Shown: positions 29,101-37,288, counted from the first letter of the stretch. The stretch is DNA of 64,000 bases from Pseudoalteromonas sp. 3D05 (GCF_002723455.1 NZ_PDUS01000003.1:97983-161982); one strand, 5' to 3'. Translations and numbers: made by a program. The notes: generated by a model not told the origin, from the sequence alone.

Positions 29101-29270
29101 CTTACAATAAGAAGTGGTACAAGGTAACCCGGAACAACTAACCCGGTTAAAGGGAAGCCAAAGCGTAAGTTGAGTAAACATACAACGGTGATACCAATCC
29201 ATACAGTGGTAATCACCGACTGACCAAGTCCACCTCCAGATGGAAACAAGTGTAAAATTAAATCACCCAC
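26154..29270 (-). CDS. Duplicated PgsC/CapC-like membrane protein fused to a large soluble domain
   Basis: PgsC/CapC is the small (about 150-residue) membrane partner of PgsB in Bacillus. Residues 1-150 here match it, including the hallmark GLVVPGYL (43-50). A second membrane block (about 200-360) repeats the pattern with NGIMLPALLALQL (229-241), a diverged tandem copy. About 670 further residues form a soluble domain, probably outside the cytoplasm; no enzyme motif is evident. The start is GTG, 8 bases after the CHASE2 gene. It overlaps the next gene by 14 bases. Family identity of the N-terminus is strong; the role of the C-terminal domain is unknown. Confidence 0.85.
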   Translation of the reverse strand: MGDLILHLFPSGGGLGQSVITTVWIGITVVCLLNLRFGFPLTGLVVPGYLVPLLIVSPTSAGVIIIESVVVYGLMRFSAKYIMEKFGYGEMFGRDRFFAIILISILVRVVMDTLFWPLIANILSGWDITFDYSSQLYSLGLVIIALTANVMWNGGFKYGMKVTIIQLVFTYLLVRYALMPMTNFSIANLAIMYEAVAASIIAAPKAYIILVITAFFASRANIKYGWEFNGIMLPALLALQLMQPTKLLTSFAETAIILIIGASLLNYTRLRNTNIEGARLLLFFFNIGFIYKLFLNYFVVHYYPEIKVTDTFAFGYMLSTLLALKIYQKSALGLVIRATFQTSIVGGSLAIAIGFLIMFIPSLFIDTGVNSFSPTQQTSTLSQQISEYKSYLYTDSKDTVELSLYQVNQDKNNFKYAINEINKAPDNLQNIQNNLPRFAKLGFQLQFDERFIYIRDTRKTSQRGFFVIARNPSANFIVTVPYPTSESLASDSAGHIFEHFSAQAMVFGTSLTPSAKLSQNNQQSDYYYAFIEAMDLEQIFQVREVNNRSSRLLAKTTLGASSQYWIYNQLPSELSQRLVQQLLGYQGTFFGLATTSSLPDQNFKGQLFEAFLSRENYTTLLANIARDNQGEAKNEIAYVNKSLNELVDFYSDYITAKGSGQYKPLSPNQAALWEFEILRPLYNLKASLSEKMVDSDVVNLLKQVNSTVRLMGYQLSLVRNGQGRFLLIAPSLEGPALGYGQGVYFLNLNNSERLNIQVPRPLFESNTLKFATELFIASKAEQLMIAGAHPYAHPQANVLAPNNIDALFNVVHQSYLRYAQNQHVLNLQIRSHSAPSWIRPTALAFQYTQAGSSYKALIDALDSGLNTLSVNYQTVLGQTATRGLELGTSPQSGYQVFTSQSELATLWLASDFKKQFSVNQQSLLQRLLAISAQPYVKTINISTLSPNDWADLSFNQEQHFNDVLQQYGSSRRLTVLAQLCKPINNCTLQTIEFEGQQEYALAILLNSKLLAIFNPVTNRLTDQSRFNTMMMEGTYAIY

Positions 29271-29278
29271 AGGTTAAA

Positions 29279-31246
29279 TTACTCCATTAAACTTGTTGTT
29301 AATGGTTGCTGCCTATTTAGGGCATCAATTAACTGTTTGCTGTTAGGCATTTGAGATATTAAAGAGGCAATGTCGACAAATTCAAACAATATCCCTGAGA
29401 CTTGAAATGGCTCCCCTGATGCGCTCTGCACGCTGGCAGAGTCCACAGCTCTAACATTAAGAATGTAAACTTGATTATCGAGTTGAGCCTCTAGGTAAAT
29501 TTCGCCCTTTTGAAGTGTGATGTAACGTAACTTTCCTTTTGCAGTTTCAATATCTAAATTAGTTACTTGACAAAGCAAATCTAATGCTGTCATTTCAAAT
29601 ATTGAAAATTGATGACGTGAAGCTAGCTCTTCTAGTGCTTTATTTATTTGTACGACTTGGCCAAATAAATTAAAGAGTATAGTGGCAGATCGAATATGAT
29701 TAAAAACATGCTCTAGGGTTGTTAACTTTTGCTCCATTTCAGTAATCGACGTTTTTACTTTTTGGCTTAAAGGCTCTTGAAGAGTTAGAGTAAGTAATCG
29801 CGATAGGGTGCTATTATTGATACTCGTTTGTGATTCATATATCCGATAATGGAACAGTAATTCACCTACTTGACCTGCAAATGCATTAACATTTTTTTCA
29901 AAGGCTTGTTGATTAAAATCCTCACTAGGGGTTACGGTCATTGCCCAAAAACCGCGAACGTCACCTGCATAAGTTAATGGCACTATGTATTGAACTTCAC
30001 CTTCACCTAATTCTTCAAAGAATGGTCTTTCTATGGCGATGACGGTCAATGCTTTTAAAGCGTCAGAGTATGGAGGGCGTTTGTAGTCACGTCGCATCTC
30101 TTGTATATCAGTAAGGTGGCAGTTGATAGCTCTGATCTCTGACAGGCGATGTTCACCCTCTTTACGGGCTAAAAAAATTGATTTGTTTAATGCTAATTGT
30201 TGACTGATTAAGCGCGTGATTGAGTCCCACGGTGAACTTTGTGAGATAAACGATTGAGGTAAATATCGGCCAATCATTTTTTGCTGTATGTTTCCAATTA
30301 AATTAACAAGCTCATATTCTTCATTTAGTTTTCTTATAACGACAACCCAAAGCAAGGTATAAAATGTCAAAACAATCATTTGACCTACAGGCAGAAAAAC
30401 GTACTGAAAAAATAAAACAAAATAACTAAGTCCAAACCACGCAACACTCAACACAGAGGCTAAAACTAGGCTGTAAACAATTGATAGCTTTTGAAAAGCA
30501 AATAACAGCGTGATAGAAATACATAAAAATAACAATGTACTTTGCCACGGTTGAACAATTAGCACTGCGCTTTCTTTTTGCAGTGTGTCTGCAATATAGG
30601 CCACAAGTAAAAGGTAATTTGTGCTCTGCGAAAGCTTAGGTGCATTAAGTGAAACCCCTAACCCTGCATTTTTTTGCCCTAAAATTATGATTTTATTTTG
30701 TAGTTGACTGGCCATAATGTCCATTGCCATAAGGCGTTCAGCTGAAAACTTAGGTAATGCAGCCGGGGCTAGTTCAAAATTGACTAATGCAGTCGTATTT
30801 TGGGTTTTAAATAGAAGGGGCCAAATAGAATGACAGCGAGTCTTATCCGATGATGTAATTTCAATGTTATACCCAGCCCAATCATTTAAAGTGGGCAGGC
30901 AGTAGTCATTATCTGGGTGCGGATAATAAACAGTCTTTTGATCAGATTTGCTCACATCGTTATTTAATTGTAGCTGCTCATTTGACACAACAATGATATG
31001 GCTTGGTTCATAGGTTTTTAATTGTTTAACTATTTCAGTGTGTTCACGGCTCAGGTGCTCGCTTTCAATAAGCACGACTTCACTTTGCTGACTCTGTGTT
31101 AAATGTGCAAGTTGGCTATATAACAACGCATTCACAGAATGAAAAAGTGAGAGTGAATTGGCAATTATAATGGTGCTAAATAACATCATTATTAGCCAGA
31201 AATTTTTCTGGCGTTGCAATAGTGATAGTTGGTGCTTTAAAGCCAC
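29279..31246 (-). CDS. CHASE2 sensor-like membrane protein with GAF/PAS-like region but no output domain
   Basis: 655 residues. An N-terminal membrane helix (about 17-37) and a CHASE2-like periplasmic domain (about 40-235, with the characteristic KIIILGQKNAGLG segment) precede three membrane helices (about 235-320). A cytoplasmic GAF-like domain (about 330-480), a coiled stretch and a PAS-like domain (about 505-620) follow. CHASE2 proteins usually end in a histidine kinase, GGDEF or cyclase; none is present here, so it probably acts by protein contact. The GTG start has GGAG six bases upstream. As second gene of the PGA-like operon it may control the synthase. Confidence 0.75.
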   Translation of the reverse strand: MALKHQLSLLQRQKNFWLIMMLFSTIIIANSLSLFHSVNALLYSQLAHLTQSQQSEVVLIESEHLSREHTEIVKQLKTYEPSHIIVVSNEQLQLNNDVSKSDQKTVYYPHPDNDYCLPTLNDWAGYNIEITSSDKTRCHSIWPLLFKTQNTTALVNFELAPAALPKFSAERLMAMDIMASQLQNKIIILGQKNAGLGVSLNAPKLSQSTNYLLLVAYIADTLQKESAVLIVQPWQSTLLFLCISITLLFAFQKLSIVYSLVLASVLSVAWFGLSYFVLFFQYVFLPVGQMIVLTFYTLLWVVVIRKLNEEYELVNLIGNIQQKMIGRYLPQSFISQSSPWDSITRLISQQLALNKSIFLARKEGEHRLSEIRAINCHLTDIQEMRRDYKRPPYSDALKALTVIAIERPFFEELGEGEVQYIVPLTYAGDVRGFWAMTVTPSEDFNQQAFEKNVNAFAGQVGELLFHYRIYESQTSINNSTLSRLLTLTLQEPLSQKVKTSITEMEQKLTTLEHVFNHIRSATILFNLFGQVVQINKALEELASRHQFSIFEMTALDLLCQVTNLDIETAKGKLRYITLQKGEIYLEAQLDNQVYILNVRAVDSASVQSASGEPFQVSGILFEFVDIASLISQMPNSKQLIDALNRQQPLTTSLME

Positions 31247-31267
31247 AGAAGCTCCAATGAAAGTACG

Positions 31268-33493
31268 TTAGTTAAAAGTGCTAAATGTAAGCTTGTATGT
31301 GACAGGTGTGCTGGAATCGGCGTATAAAAAATCAAACCCATGCATTTTTTTTGTTTGCCAAACGCCCTCATCAATTACGAGCTTATCTTGCCACGACACC
31401 ATCGCAATATCGTCTAATGCTAAGCTGGCTTCATCGTTGCTGGGAGGAAAATGTCTAAAGGTTACTTTCACCCCGCGTGCTGGCAGATTTTCTGGACCCA
31501 ATGTAGTTGTGTCTGCTGGTAACGTAAAATTGTAATTAAATGCTTGCCATGAGTATGTTCCTGCTTGTGCGATATCGCTATACTCTGTAGAGAACTCTAG
31601 CGCATCTTCTGCAGTAGTCGTGACTAACTTTAGCTCTAATCTACCTGCGTTTTCGCCTTTCATATAGCCAATTAAGCTGAAGTCTTTAAATGCTTGTGTT
31701 TGACCATTGTTATCATAAAATTCCATTGTACGTATTGTTTGTCTGAACGGAATTATTGAAGGCGTATTATCAAACTGTGTTCGTGATGAACACAAGGCTT
31801 GAAGACCACTTCGAACATTACTTATACAGGGCGTGACGCTATCGCCACTGTGATCCCATCTTGCAACCTCAAGTTGTTCATCATCATTATCCCAATCTTC
31901 AAAGTCGCCAAATATCATCATGTCACGGCCGAACTTAAGGGATGTGGGGGCATCGCCTTCTATTATTTCTATTTTAGATAAAAAAGCGGCTGTTGAGGGG
32001 GCATAATCGCGTAAATCAATCATACTCTGCTCTGCGCTTAGTGAAACTGTTTCAGTGTGTTGAGTTACTTGCATCTGGTTTTTACTAAAGTATAAATCAG
32101 CATAACCATCTCTAGGGATTAAAGTGATGTTATCGTCCGAAAGGCCTGCGAGTCGGCGGATTAAATAGTTACTTAAAAATCCATGTGTGAATTTAGGTTG
32201 ATACCCTTCTACATAAACAGGATAAACTATCCCACGTTTTGTCGGGGAACTACTGTCTGTGTCAACCTTAACCATCACGGCAACACCCAATAAGGTTTCC
32301 AATCGGTCTTGATCAAACATAAAGTTACCAAGGCCTAAAATAGCAGGTACACCATCATACATTGCAAAGCCTTGAGCAACGTGCGGGTGGTGAGCGATCA
32401 AAAGATTAACGCCGTATTTAGCAATCGTTTCAAATCGACTTTCAATATAAGGGGTAGGAGAGTAAGAATACTCATCGCCGCCATGCATTTGTACAATTGA
32501 GTAATCGCTGTTGGTTATCGTATCTTCAACCGCATTAATCACTAATGGTGTATTGGTTAAATCAGCAGCCCCTCCTTTCGTTTCGCTGGACACATAGTTT
32601 ATTTCGTGCTCGTTCCCAGGAATTGATGTAGCTGAAAATAAACCTAATTTAATCGTGCCAACATCCAGTAACTTTGGCGCATAAGACTCTTGATTATTCT
32701 TACCAGCACCACTGTGAGCAAACCCAGCGTTATTGACTTCAATAATTGTGTCATCAAGTCCGTCTTCTAAAAAGTCGTAAACGTGATTATTACCAAGAGC
32801 TACGTAGTCGATCCCTATGTCTGTTAATCCTTGCAATGTTTCAGGTAACGAGAAAAAAGCAAACTCTTTAGTTGGATGTACTGTTTGTGGAGTCCCAGTA
32901 ACAGGACTTTCTAAATTAACAGAGGCAAAGTCAGCAGCTAAAAATAAAGGGGCCACGTACTGTGATAGCTTTTTAGCATCTTCACTTGCACTAGAAGGTC
33001 TAATTAACGCTTCATCTATATTTGGAATATCAGCTGACATTGTTGAAAGTGAGGGGTCGAGGTAGCGACGACCAAACATTGTGTCACCAGCAAAGAGTAG
33101 CTCTACTTCATTTGTTTTTTTGCTAAGGAGTGTGATTGTTTTTGAATTGGAAGTGTTACTTATACTCAGTGTTTCAATATGGGGCAAATAATTAGATGCA
33201 TTTATATCTAACCGGTAATTTCCATAAGGCATGTTTTTAAGCGATATTTTGCCTGCATTGTCACTTATATACACAACACCATTTAATTTTACGGAAACAT
33301 TACTCGCAGCTTCATTATTTTCATTCAAAATAGTGACGGTAACAGAGTCTGTATTTTGAAAGTATTGCTCGCGCAGTTGAATTTCAGTTTGTTGACTCTG
33401 AGTTTCCTCAGTCTCGTAAGGGTCTTCTACCTTACATGCACTGATAAAAATAATAATAAGACAAGGCAGAGTTATAGTTCGTATATTGTGCAA
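31268..33493 (-). CDS. PgsA/CapA-like lipoprotein (poly-gamma-glutamate capsule assembly family)
   Basis: CapA/PgsA proteins are extracytoplasmic metallophosphatase-fold proteins needed for poly-gamma-glutamate synthesis or transport. The frame is open to a GTG at 33580, but the TTG at 33493 gives a compact lipoprotein signal (LIIIFISAC, lipid Cys at residue 20) and has GAGA upstream, so it is preferred. After the Cys comes a carboxypeptidase-regulatory-like beta-sandwich (VTVTILNEN to NYRLDINAS), then the CapA domain with LLFAGDTMFGRRYLDP, GNNHVYDFL, MHGGDEY, IAHHPHVAQG and LGLGNFMFDQ, and a C-terminal jelly-roll-like carbohydrate-binding module. First gene of the seven-gene operon, divergent from tyrR. 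Confidence 0.86.
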   Translation of the reverse strand: MHNIRTITLPCLIIIFISACKVEDPYETEETQSQQTEIQLREQYFQNTDSVTVTILNENNEAASNVSVKLNGVVYISDNAGKISLKNMPYGNYRLDINASNYLPHIETLSISNTSNSKTITLLSKKTNEVELLFAGDTMFGRRYLDPSLSTMSADIPNIDEALIRPSSASEDAKKLSQYVAPLFLAADFASVNLESPVTGTPQTVHPTKEFAFFSLPETLQGLTDIGIDYVALGNNHVYDFLEDGLDDTIIEVNNAGFAHSGAGKNNQESYAPKLLDVGTIKLGLFSATSIPGNEHEINYVSSETKGGAADLTNTPLVINAVEDTITNSDYSIVQMHGGDEYSYSPTPYIESRFETIAKYGVNLLIAHHPHVAQGFAMYDGVPAILGLGNFMFDQDRLETLLGVAVMVKVDTDSSSPTKRGIVYPVYVEGYQPKFTHGFLSNYLIRRLAGLSDDNITLIPRDGYADLYFSKNQMQVTQHTETVSLSAEQSMIDLRDYAPSTAAFLSKIEIIEGDAPTSLKFGRDMMIFGDFEDWDNDDEQLEVARWDHSGDSVTPCISNVRSGLQALCSSRTQFDNTPSIIPFRQTIRTMEFYDNNGQTQAFKDFSLIGYMKGENAGRLELKLVTTTAEDALEFSTEYSDIAQAGTYSWQAFNYNFTLPADTTTLGPENLPARGVKVTFRHFPPSNDEASLALDDIAMVSWQDKLVIDEGVWQTKKMHGFDFLYADSSTPVTYKLTFSTFN

Positions 33494-33755
33494 ATTAGTC
33501 TCGTTAACATTAATATATTGTTGTTGTATGTTTTTTAAGTGTAAATTATTTTTCTTATTCTTAAAATGGCAACAAATCACAAAGTGTGAAAATGTACCTT
33601 TAAGGTTAGTACTAAAACTACATGAAGCCTATAGGAAATGGCTTAATTTAAAATATAAAGTGTAATCGTCCAAAAATCTTTACGATATACTATCCTCATT
33701 CGCTTTGTTCGCGTATTATTCGCGGAATATTGGTTTTCTCTTTTTTGAGGGTGAA

Positions 33756-35312
33756 ATGCGTTTAGATATACACTGTGCAGACCGGATTGGTATTGCTCAA
33801 GAAATACTTAATATTTTAGTGAACTACCAAGTTGACTTAAAAGGTATTGAGGTTGATTCAGTTAACTGCCGTATGTATGTAAGTTTCCCGCCTATTGAAT
33901 TTGAACAATTTCAAAAAATCATGCCTTCAATTCGTTTGATTGACGGCGTTATGGATGTTCGAACAACTGCATTCTTACCTTCTGAGCGTGAACATAACGA
34001 ACTAAATACGCTTTTAAGAGCCTTGCCTGACGGAGTCATTTCAATTGATGCCAAAGGCTGGGTTAGACTTTGCAATGACGCTGCATGTAAAGATTTACAA
34101 TTAACAGAGAAAGAAGTTATTGGCTCAAATATTAATAACTTACTTAAAGGGTTTAATTTTACCCGTTGGCTAGAAAGTAAAGAAGTGCTTGGCCAAACAA
34201 CGCGCGTTGAAGTTGCTGGTGAAGACTTTATTGCCGATATCTTACCAATTTCAGTGCCGCAAGGTGCTGAAGGCGATGTGCTTGCCGGTGCAGTAATAAA
34301 CATAAAATCTCAAAGTCGTCTAGGCCAGCAAGTCAGTGCGTTTAGACGTTATGGTCAAGAGAGCTTTGCAACTATTCATAACTTTAGCACTGCAATGCGC
34401 AGAGTTGTGCGAGAAGCCCGTAAAATGGCGCAACTTGAAGCCCCCATATTGATCACAGGTGAAACGGGCACTGGTAAAGAGTTGTTAGCTCGTGCGTGTC
34501 ATTATGCTTCCAACCGTTCAGTTAAACCGTTTATTGCGTTGTCGTGTGCGTCTTTGCCTGATGATGTTGCAGAGTCGGAGCTCTTTGGTTATGCAGGCTA
34601 TGAAGAAAATGCTGCACCTAAGCGTGGTGTATTAGAGCAGGCTGACGGCGGTACGGTGTTTTTAGATGAAGTTGGAGAAATGTCGACTCAGTTGCAAACT
34701 AAATTGCTCCGATTTTTACAAGACGGTACGTTTAGAAAAGTAGGCGATGAGAACGAAGTAAAAGTAAATGTTCGCATCATTGCTGCAACGCAAAAAGATT
34801 TGCCCGCGATGGTTCAAGAAGGTGCGTTTAGAGAAGACTTATATTATCGGATAAACGTATTAACCCTTGAGATAGCTCCGCTGCGTGATAGAAAGGCCGA
34901 TGTTGGCCCGCTTGCTGAACACTTTATACAAAAGTATGCACAGCAAAATGGCCATGCAATACCTGAATTATCGGCAGAGTGTTTAACGTTTTTACAAGAT
35001 TACCCGTGGCCAGGTAATGTACGCCAACTCGAAAATGCGATTTACAGAGCTGTATCACTTTTAGATGATAATGAACTCAGAGTTGAGCATTTGCAATTAC
35101 CTACGTTTACTCACGATTTAGGGTATTTGGAATCGGATTTCGAGGGGTCGCTTGATCAAGCTGTTAAACGATTTGAGGCGACGTTGCTTCGTAAACTTTA
35201 TCCGGCTTACCCAAGCTCACGTCAACTCGCAAAACGCTTAGGTTTGAGCCATACCGCTGTTGCAAACAAACTGCGCGACTATGGAATTAACCGTAAAACA
35301 GTAAAAGTTTAA
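33756..35312 (+). CDS. tyrR: Aromatic amino acid metabolism regulator TyrR
   Basis: TyrR controls aromatic amino acid synthesis, transport or catabolism genes from TYR boxes. From ATG 33756 (GAGG five bases upstream) the protein is 518 residues, close to E. coli TyrR (513), and opens like it (MRLDIHCADRIGIAQEIL). Domains in order: ACT (1-70), PAS (about 75-190), AAA+ (about 205-430; Walker A GETGTGKE) and a C-terminal helix-turn-helix (PSSRQLAKRLGLSHTAV). The sigma-54 contact loop GAFTGA is absent, as in other TyrR proteins, so it should act on sigma-70 promoters. Longer starts from TTG 33705 lack support. Confidence 0.95.
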   Translation: MRLDIHCADRIGIAQEILNILVNYQVDLKGIEVDSVNCRMYVSFPPIEFEQFQKIMPSIRLIDGVMDVRTTAFLPSEREHNELNTLLRALPDGVISIDAKGWVRLCNDAACKDLQLTEKEVIGSNINNLLKGFNFTRWLESKEVLGQTTRVEVAGEDFIADILPISVPQGAEGDVLAGAVINIKSQSRLGQQVSAFRRYGQESFATIHNFSTAMRRVVREARKMAQLEAPILITGETGTGKELLARACHYASNRSVKPFIALSCASLPDDVAESELFGYAGYEENAAPKRGVLEQADGGTVFLDEVGEMSTQLQTKLLRFLQDGTFRKVGDENEVKVNVRIIAATQKDLPAMVQEGAFREDLYYRINVLTLEIAPLRDRKADVGPLAEHFIQKYAQQNGHAIPELSAECLTFLQDYPWPGNVRQLENAIYRAVSLLDDNELRVEHLQLPTFTHDLGYLESDFEGSLDQAVKRFEATLLRKLYPAYPSSRQLAKRLGLSHTAVANKLRDYGINRKTVKV

Positions 35313-35326
35313 CCCTTTAATGGGCG

Positions 35327-35815
35327 CTATTGTTTAGTGCCCATGTCTTTTGTTACACCATCAATAGCAATTCTATCAATGCCATCATTGTTAAACTTAA
35401 CAGTTATACTGATATTATTACGTGCAAAAAAGTAATCTTTATTATCAAGGCTAATTACATAATCACCTTTTACAGGATCCTTGAATTTACTCTTTTTAAG
35501 TTGTAGTGAATGCTCACCAATTTGCCAATTAAATGTTTCGATGAAGCCATTGTTAAATTCTTGAACCCAAATTTGCTCTTCGTCTTTAGATAGGGTTATA
35601 GCGATAGAGTACGACTCAGGTAACTGCATCGCATAGCTTTTACTACCAATCTTAAATTTACCCTCGGCTTCATTCCAACCAAAGCCAAATGAAAATGGCT
35701 TTTCTACACCCGTTGGGTAGCGAACTTGACCTTCACCAAGGTAATCAAAGTCAGCCCAAACAGAACTGCTAAACATTACACAAGCTATCGCGGTCGTGAA
35801 AGTTAATTTAGTCAT
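35327..35815 (-). CDS. Secreted hypothetical protein
   Basis: 162 residues with a signal peptide (cleavage after SSSVWA). The mature part is a small beta-rich protein with no cysteines and no motif I recognise; strands alternate with KDEEQ-type charged turns. It is convergent with tyrR (14-base gap) and divergent from the thioesterase gene, so it is probably monocistronic. No function is proposed. Confidence 0.75.
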   Translation of the reverse strand: MTKLTFTTAIACVMFSSSVWADFDYLGEGQVRYPTGVEKPFSFGFGWNEAEGKFKIGSKSYAMQLPESYSIAITLSKDEEQIWVQEFNNGFIETFNWQIGEHSLQLKKSKFKDPVKGDYVISLDNKDYFFARNNISITVKFNNDGIDRIAIDGVTKDMGTKQ

Positions 35816-35923
35816 TTTTATGTATACTCTTTCTCATCATATAGTTGAGATTAGAGTAGATTATTCTCCAATGCAACTTACTGTGTTACACTCGAGCTAT
35901 TCTTGACTGGTAAGACCTTTATC

Positions 35924-36460
35924 GTGAACCTTTATTTTCGCCTTTTATTGCTGTTTTTTAAGATTAAACGTAACCGACACTACCAATCGTTATTGGATAC
36001 TGTTGATATCAAGTATAAAGCGCTCCCTACCGACTGTGATATAAACTTACACCTCACTAATTCTCGCTACTTAGCTATGATGGACTTAGCGCGTACGTGG
36101 ATGACAGAGCGAGTCGGTTTATTAGGGCCTATATTGAAAAAGCGCTGGTTTCCAATAGTTAATGCAACTGCCATTACATATATACGTGATATTAAGCCGA
36201 TGCAGCGTTATACCATTAGCACGCGCTTAGTTGGTTGGGACCACAAATACTTTTATATTGAACAGAAGTTTCATTCTAAAAGTGGGTTACATGCAATTGC
36301 TTATGTCCGTGGTGTGTTTAAGCGTAAAAAAGGAGTTGTGAGTGTTGAGGAAATGCTCGAAGTGGCTGGGTTTAATGATGTTGCTCCAATTTTACCTGCT
36401 GAGGTAATGCATTGGAAAGAAATGCTAGAGCAAAAGAAGGTAACAAACTTGCCTTCTTAA
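35924..36460 (+). CDS. Hot-dog-fold acyl-CoA thioesterase (THEM6/4HBT type)
   Basis: Predicted thioesterase of the 4-hydroxybenzoyl-CoA thioesterase superfamily. The diagnostic motif is TDCDINLHLTNSRYLAMMDLAR, a variant of D-x-N-x-H-x-N-N-x-x-Y, followed by a hot-dog pattern (IKPMQRYTISTRLVGWDHKYFYIEQKF-like strands). A short hydrophobic N-terminus (YFRLLLLFFK) may associate with membrane. GTG 35924 gives 178 residues and a natural N-terminus; TTG 35903 would add seven residues with no better ribosome-binding site. Substrate unknown. A terminator follows directly. Confidence 0.82.
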   Translation: MNLYFRLLLLFFKIKRNRHYQSLLDTVDIKYKALPTDCDINLHLTNSRYLAMMDLARTWMTERVGLLGPILKKRWFPIVNATAITYIRDIKPMQRYTISTRLVGWDHKYFYIEQKFHSKSGLHAIAYVRGVFKRKKGVVSVEEMLEVAGFNDVAPILPAEVMHWKEMLEQKKVTNLPS

Positions 36461-36466
36461 TTGCAT

Positions 36467-36492
36467 AAAAAAAGGCCTTGCGGCCTTTTTTT
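36467..36492. terminator. Bidirectional terminator between thioesterase gene and ompW
   Basis: A perfect hairpin, A7-GGCC / GGCC-T7 with TTGC loop, lies between two convergent genes. A-run and T-run flank the GC stem, so it works in both directions. Confidence 0.92.
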
Positions 36493-36506
36493 GTTAGTGC
36501 GTAATC

Positions 36507-37160
36507 TTAGAAGCTGTACTTTACACCTAGCATAGCTACCACAGGGTCAATCTTAACTGTTGAGGTAAGTGCCTTTGCGCCATTTGCATACACTGTAGCA
36601 TCAGTTTCAATATCCATTACAGACACCATCGCGTGTAGGCCCCAGTTCTTATCAAACATGTAATTAAAGCCAGCTTGTGCTGCTAAACCAAATGAGTTAT
36701 CAAGTTTTACTTCAACATCATCTGTGGCAAGTACTGATTTGAGTGCTGCTGATGGCTCTTCATCAAAAAACACTGTGTAGTTAACACCAACGCCTACAAA
36801 TGGACGAAATGCTGATTGACTGTCTAAAAAATGATATTGAGCAAACAATGAAGGTGGTAGATGCTTGATTGTTGCAATTTTATTGCCTGCTAAACCGCCT
36901 GCGCCATTTACGTCATGAGAGAAAGGGGTTGCAGCCACTAACTCTAGCACCCAGTTATCATTTAATGCGTAATCAACAGTAATACCTAACTGGGTATCTG
37001 AGTCTGCTTTTAAGCCTAATGCTGTATTTTCATTAATCGCTGAGTTGGTATTGTCAGGGTTTACATTAATAGCACCGACATTAACACTCAGGTTTGCACT
37101 TGCAAAAGGAGACGCGATTAATAGTGATGTAAATAACGCTGCGCTAAGTTGTTTTTTCAT
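36507..37160 (-). CDS. ompW: Outer-membrane protein OmpW
   Basis: Eight-stranded outer-membrane barrel that passes small hydrophobic molecules. 217 residues with a signal peptide (cleavage after SPFASA). It contains the OmpW-type strands NWVLELVAATPFSHDV, HLPPSLFAQYHFLD, RPFVGVGVNYTVFF and ends in GVKYSF, a barrel-type terminal Phe. ATG is preceded by GGAGAACAGC on the coding strand. Two FNR-like sites lie upstream, matching the known oxygen control of ompW in enterobacteria. Confidence 0.95.
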   Translation of the reverse strand: MKKQLSAALFTSLLIASPFASANLSVNVGAINVNPDNTNSAINENTALGLKADSDTQLGITVDYALNDNWVLELVAATPFSHDVNGAGGLAGNKIATIKHLPPSLFAQYHFLDSQSAFRPFVGVGVNYTVFFDEEPSAALKSVLATDDVEVKLDNSFGLAAQAGFNYMFDKNWGLHAMVSVMDIETDATVYANGAKALTSTVKIDPVVAMLGVKYSF

Positions 37161-37224
37161 GCTGTTCTCCGAGAACGACTATTTTTGAATTGCGACCATT
37201 ATCAATCAACTTAAAAATAAAAAA

Positions 37225-37238
37225 CTGTTCTAGATCAA
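37225..37238 (-). promoter_or_regulatory. FNR-like site proximal to ompW
   Basis: CTGTTCTAGATCAA matches the FNR consensus TTGAT-N4-ATCAA at 8 of 10 positions. Its centre is about 71 bases upstream of the ompW ATG, compatible with an activating -41.5 position. Stronger as a pair with the second site at 37275. Confidence 0.35.
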
Positions 37239-37274
37239 GGTTTATTAAGCACAATTGCGACGCCATAAGTTTGT

Positions 37275-37288
37275 TTGATTTAGATTAA
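37275..37288 (-). promoter_or_regulatory. FNR-like site distal to ompW
   Basis: TTGATTTAGATTAA matches the FNR consensus at 9 of 10 positions. It lies about 120 bases upstream of ompW and about 110 upstream of the divergent MATE gene, so either could be the target. Confidence 0.4.

Noticed and set aside
33494..33580. N-terminal extension of the CapA-like protein from GTG 33580
   Set aside because: It would bury the lipoprotein signal behind 29 residues, and the GTG has no ribosome-binding site; the TTG at 33493 fits better.
33659..33682. TGTAAT and TTTACG halves upstream of tyrR as an autoregulatory TYR box
   Set aside because: The halves are 12 bases apart, whereas the TYR box consensus has 6 between TGTAAA and TTTACA.
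33705..33755. Longer TyrR start at TTG 33705
   Set aside because: ATG 33756 has a good ribosome-binding site and matches the conserved N-terminus of TyrR.
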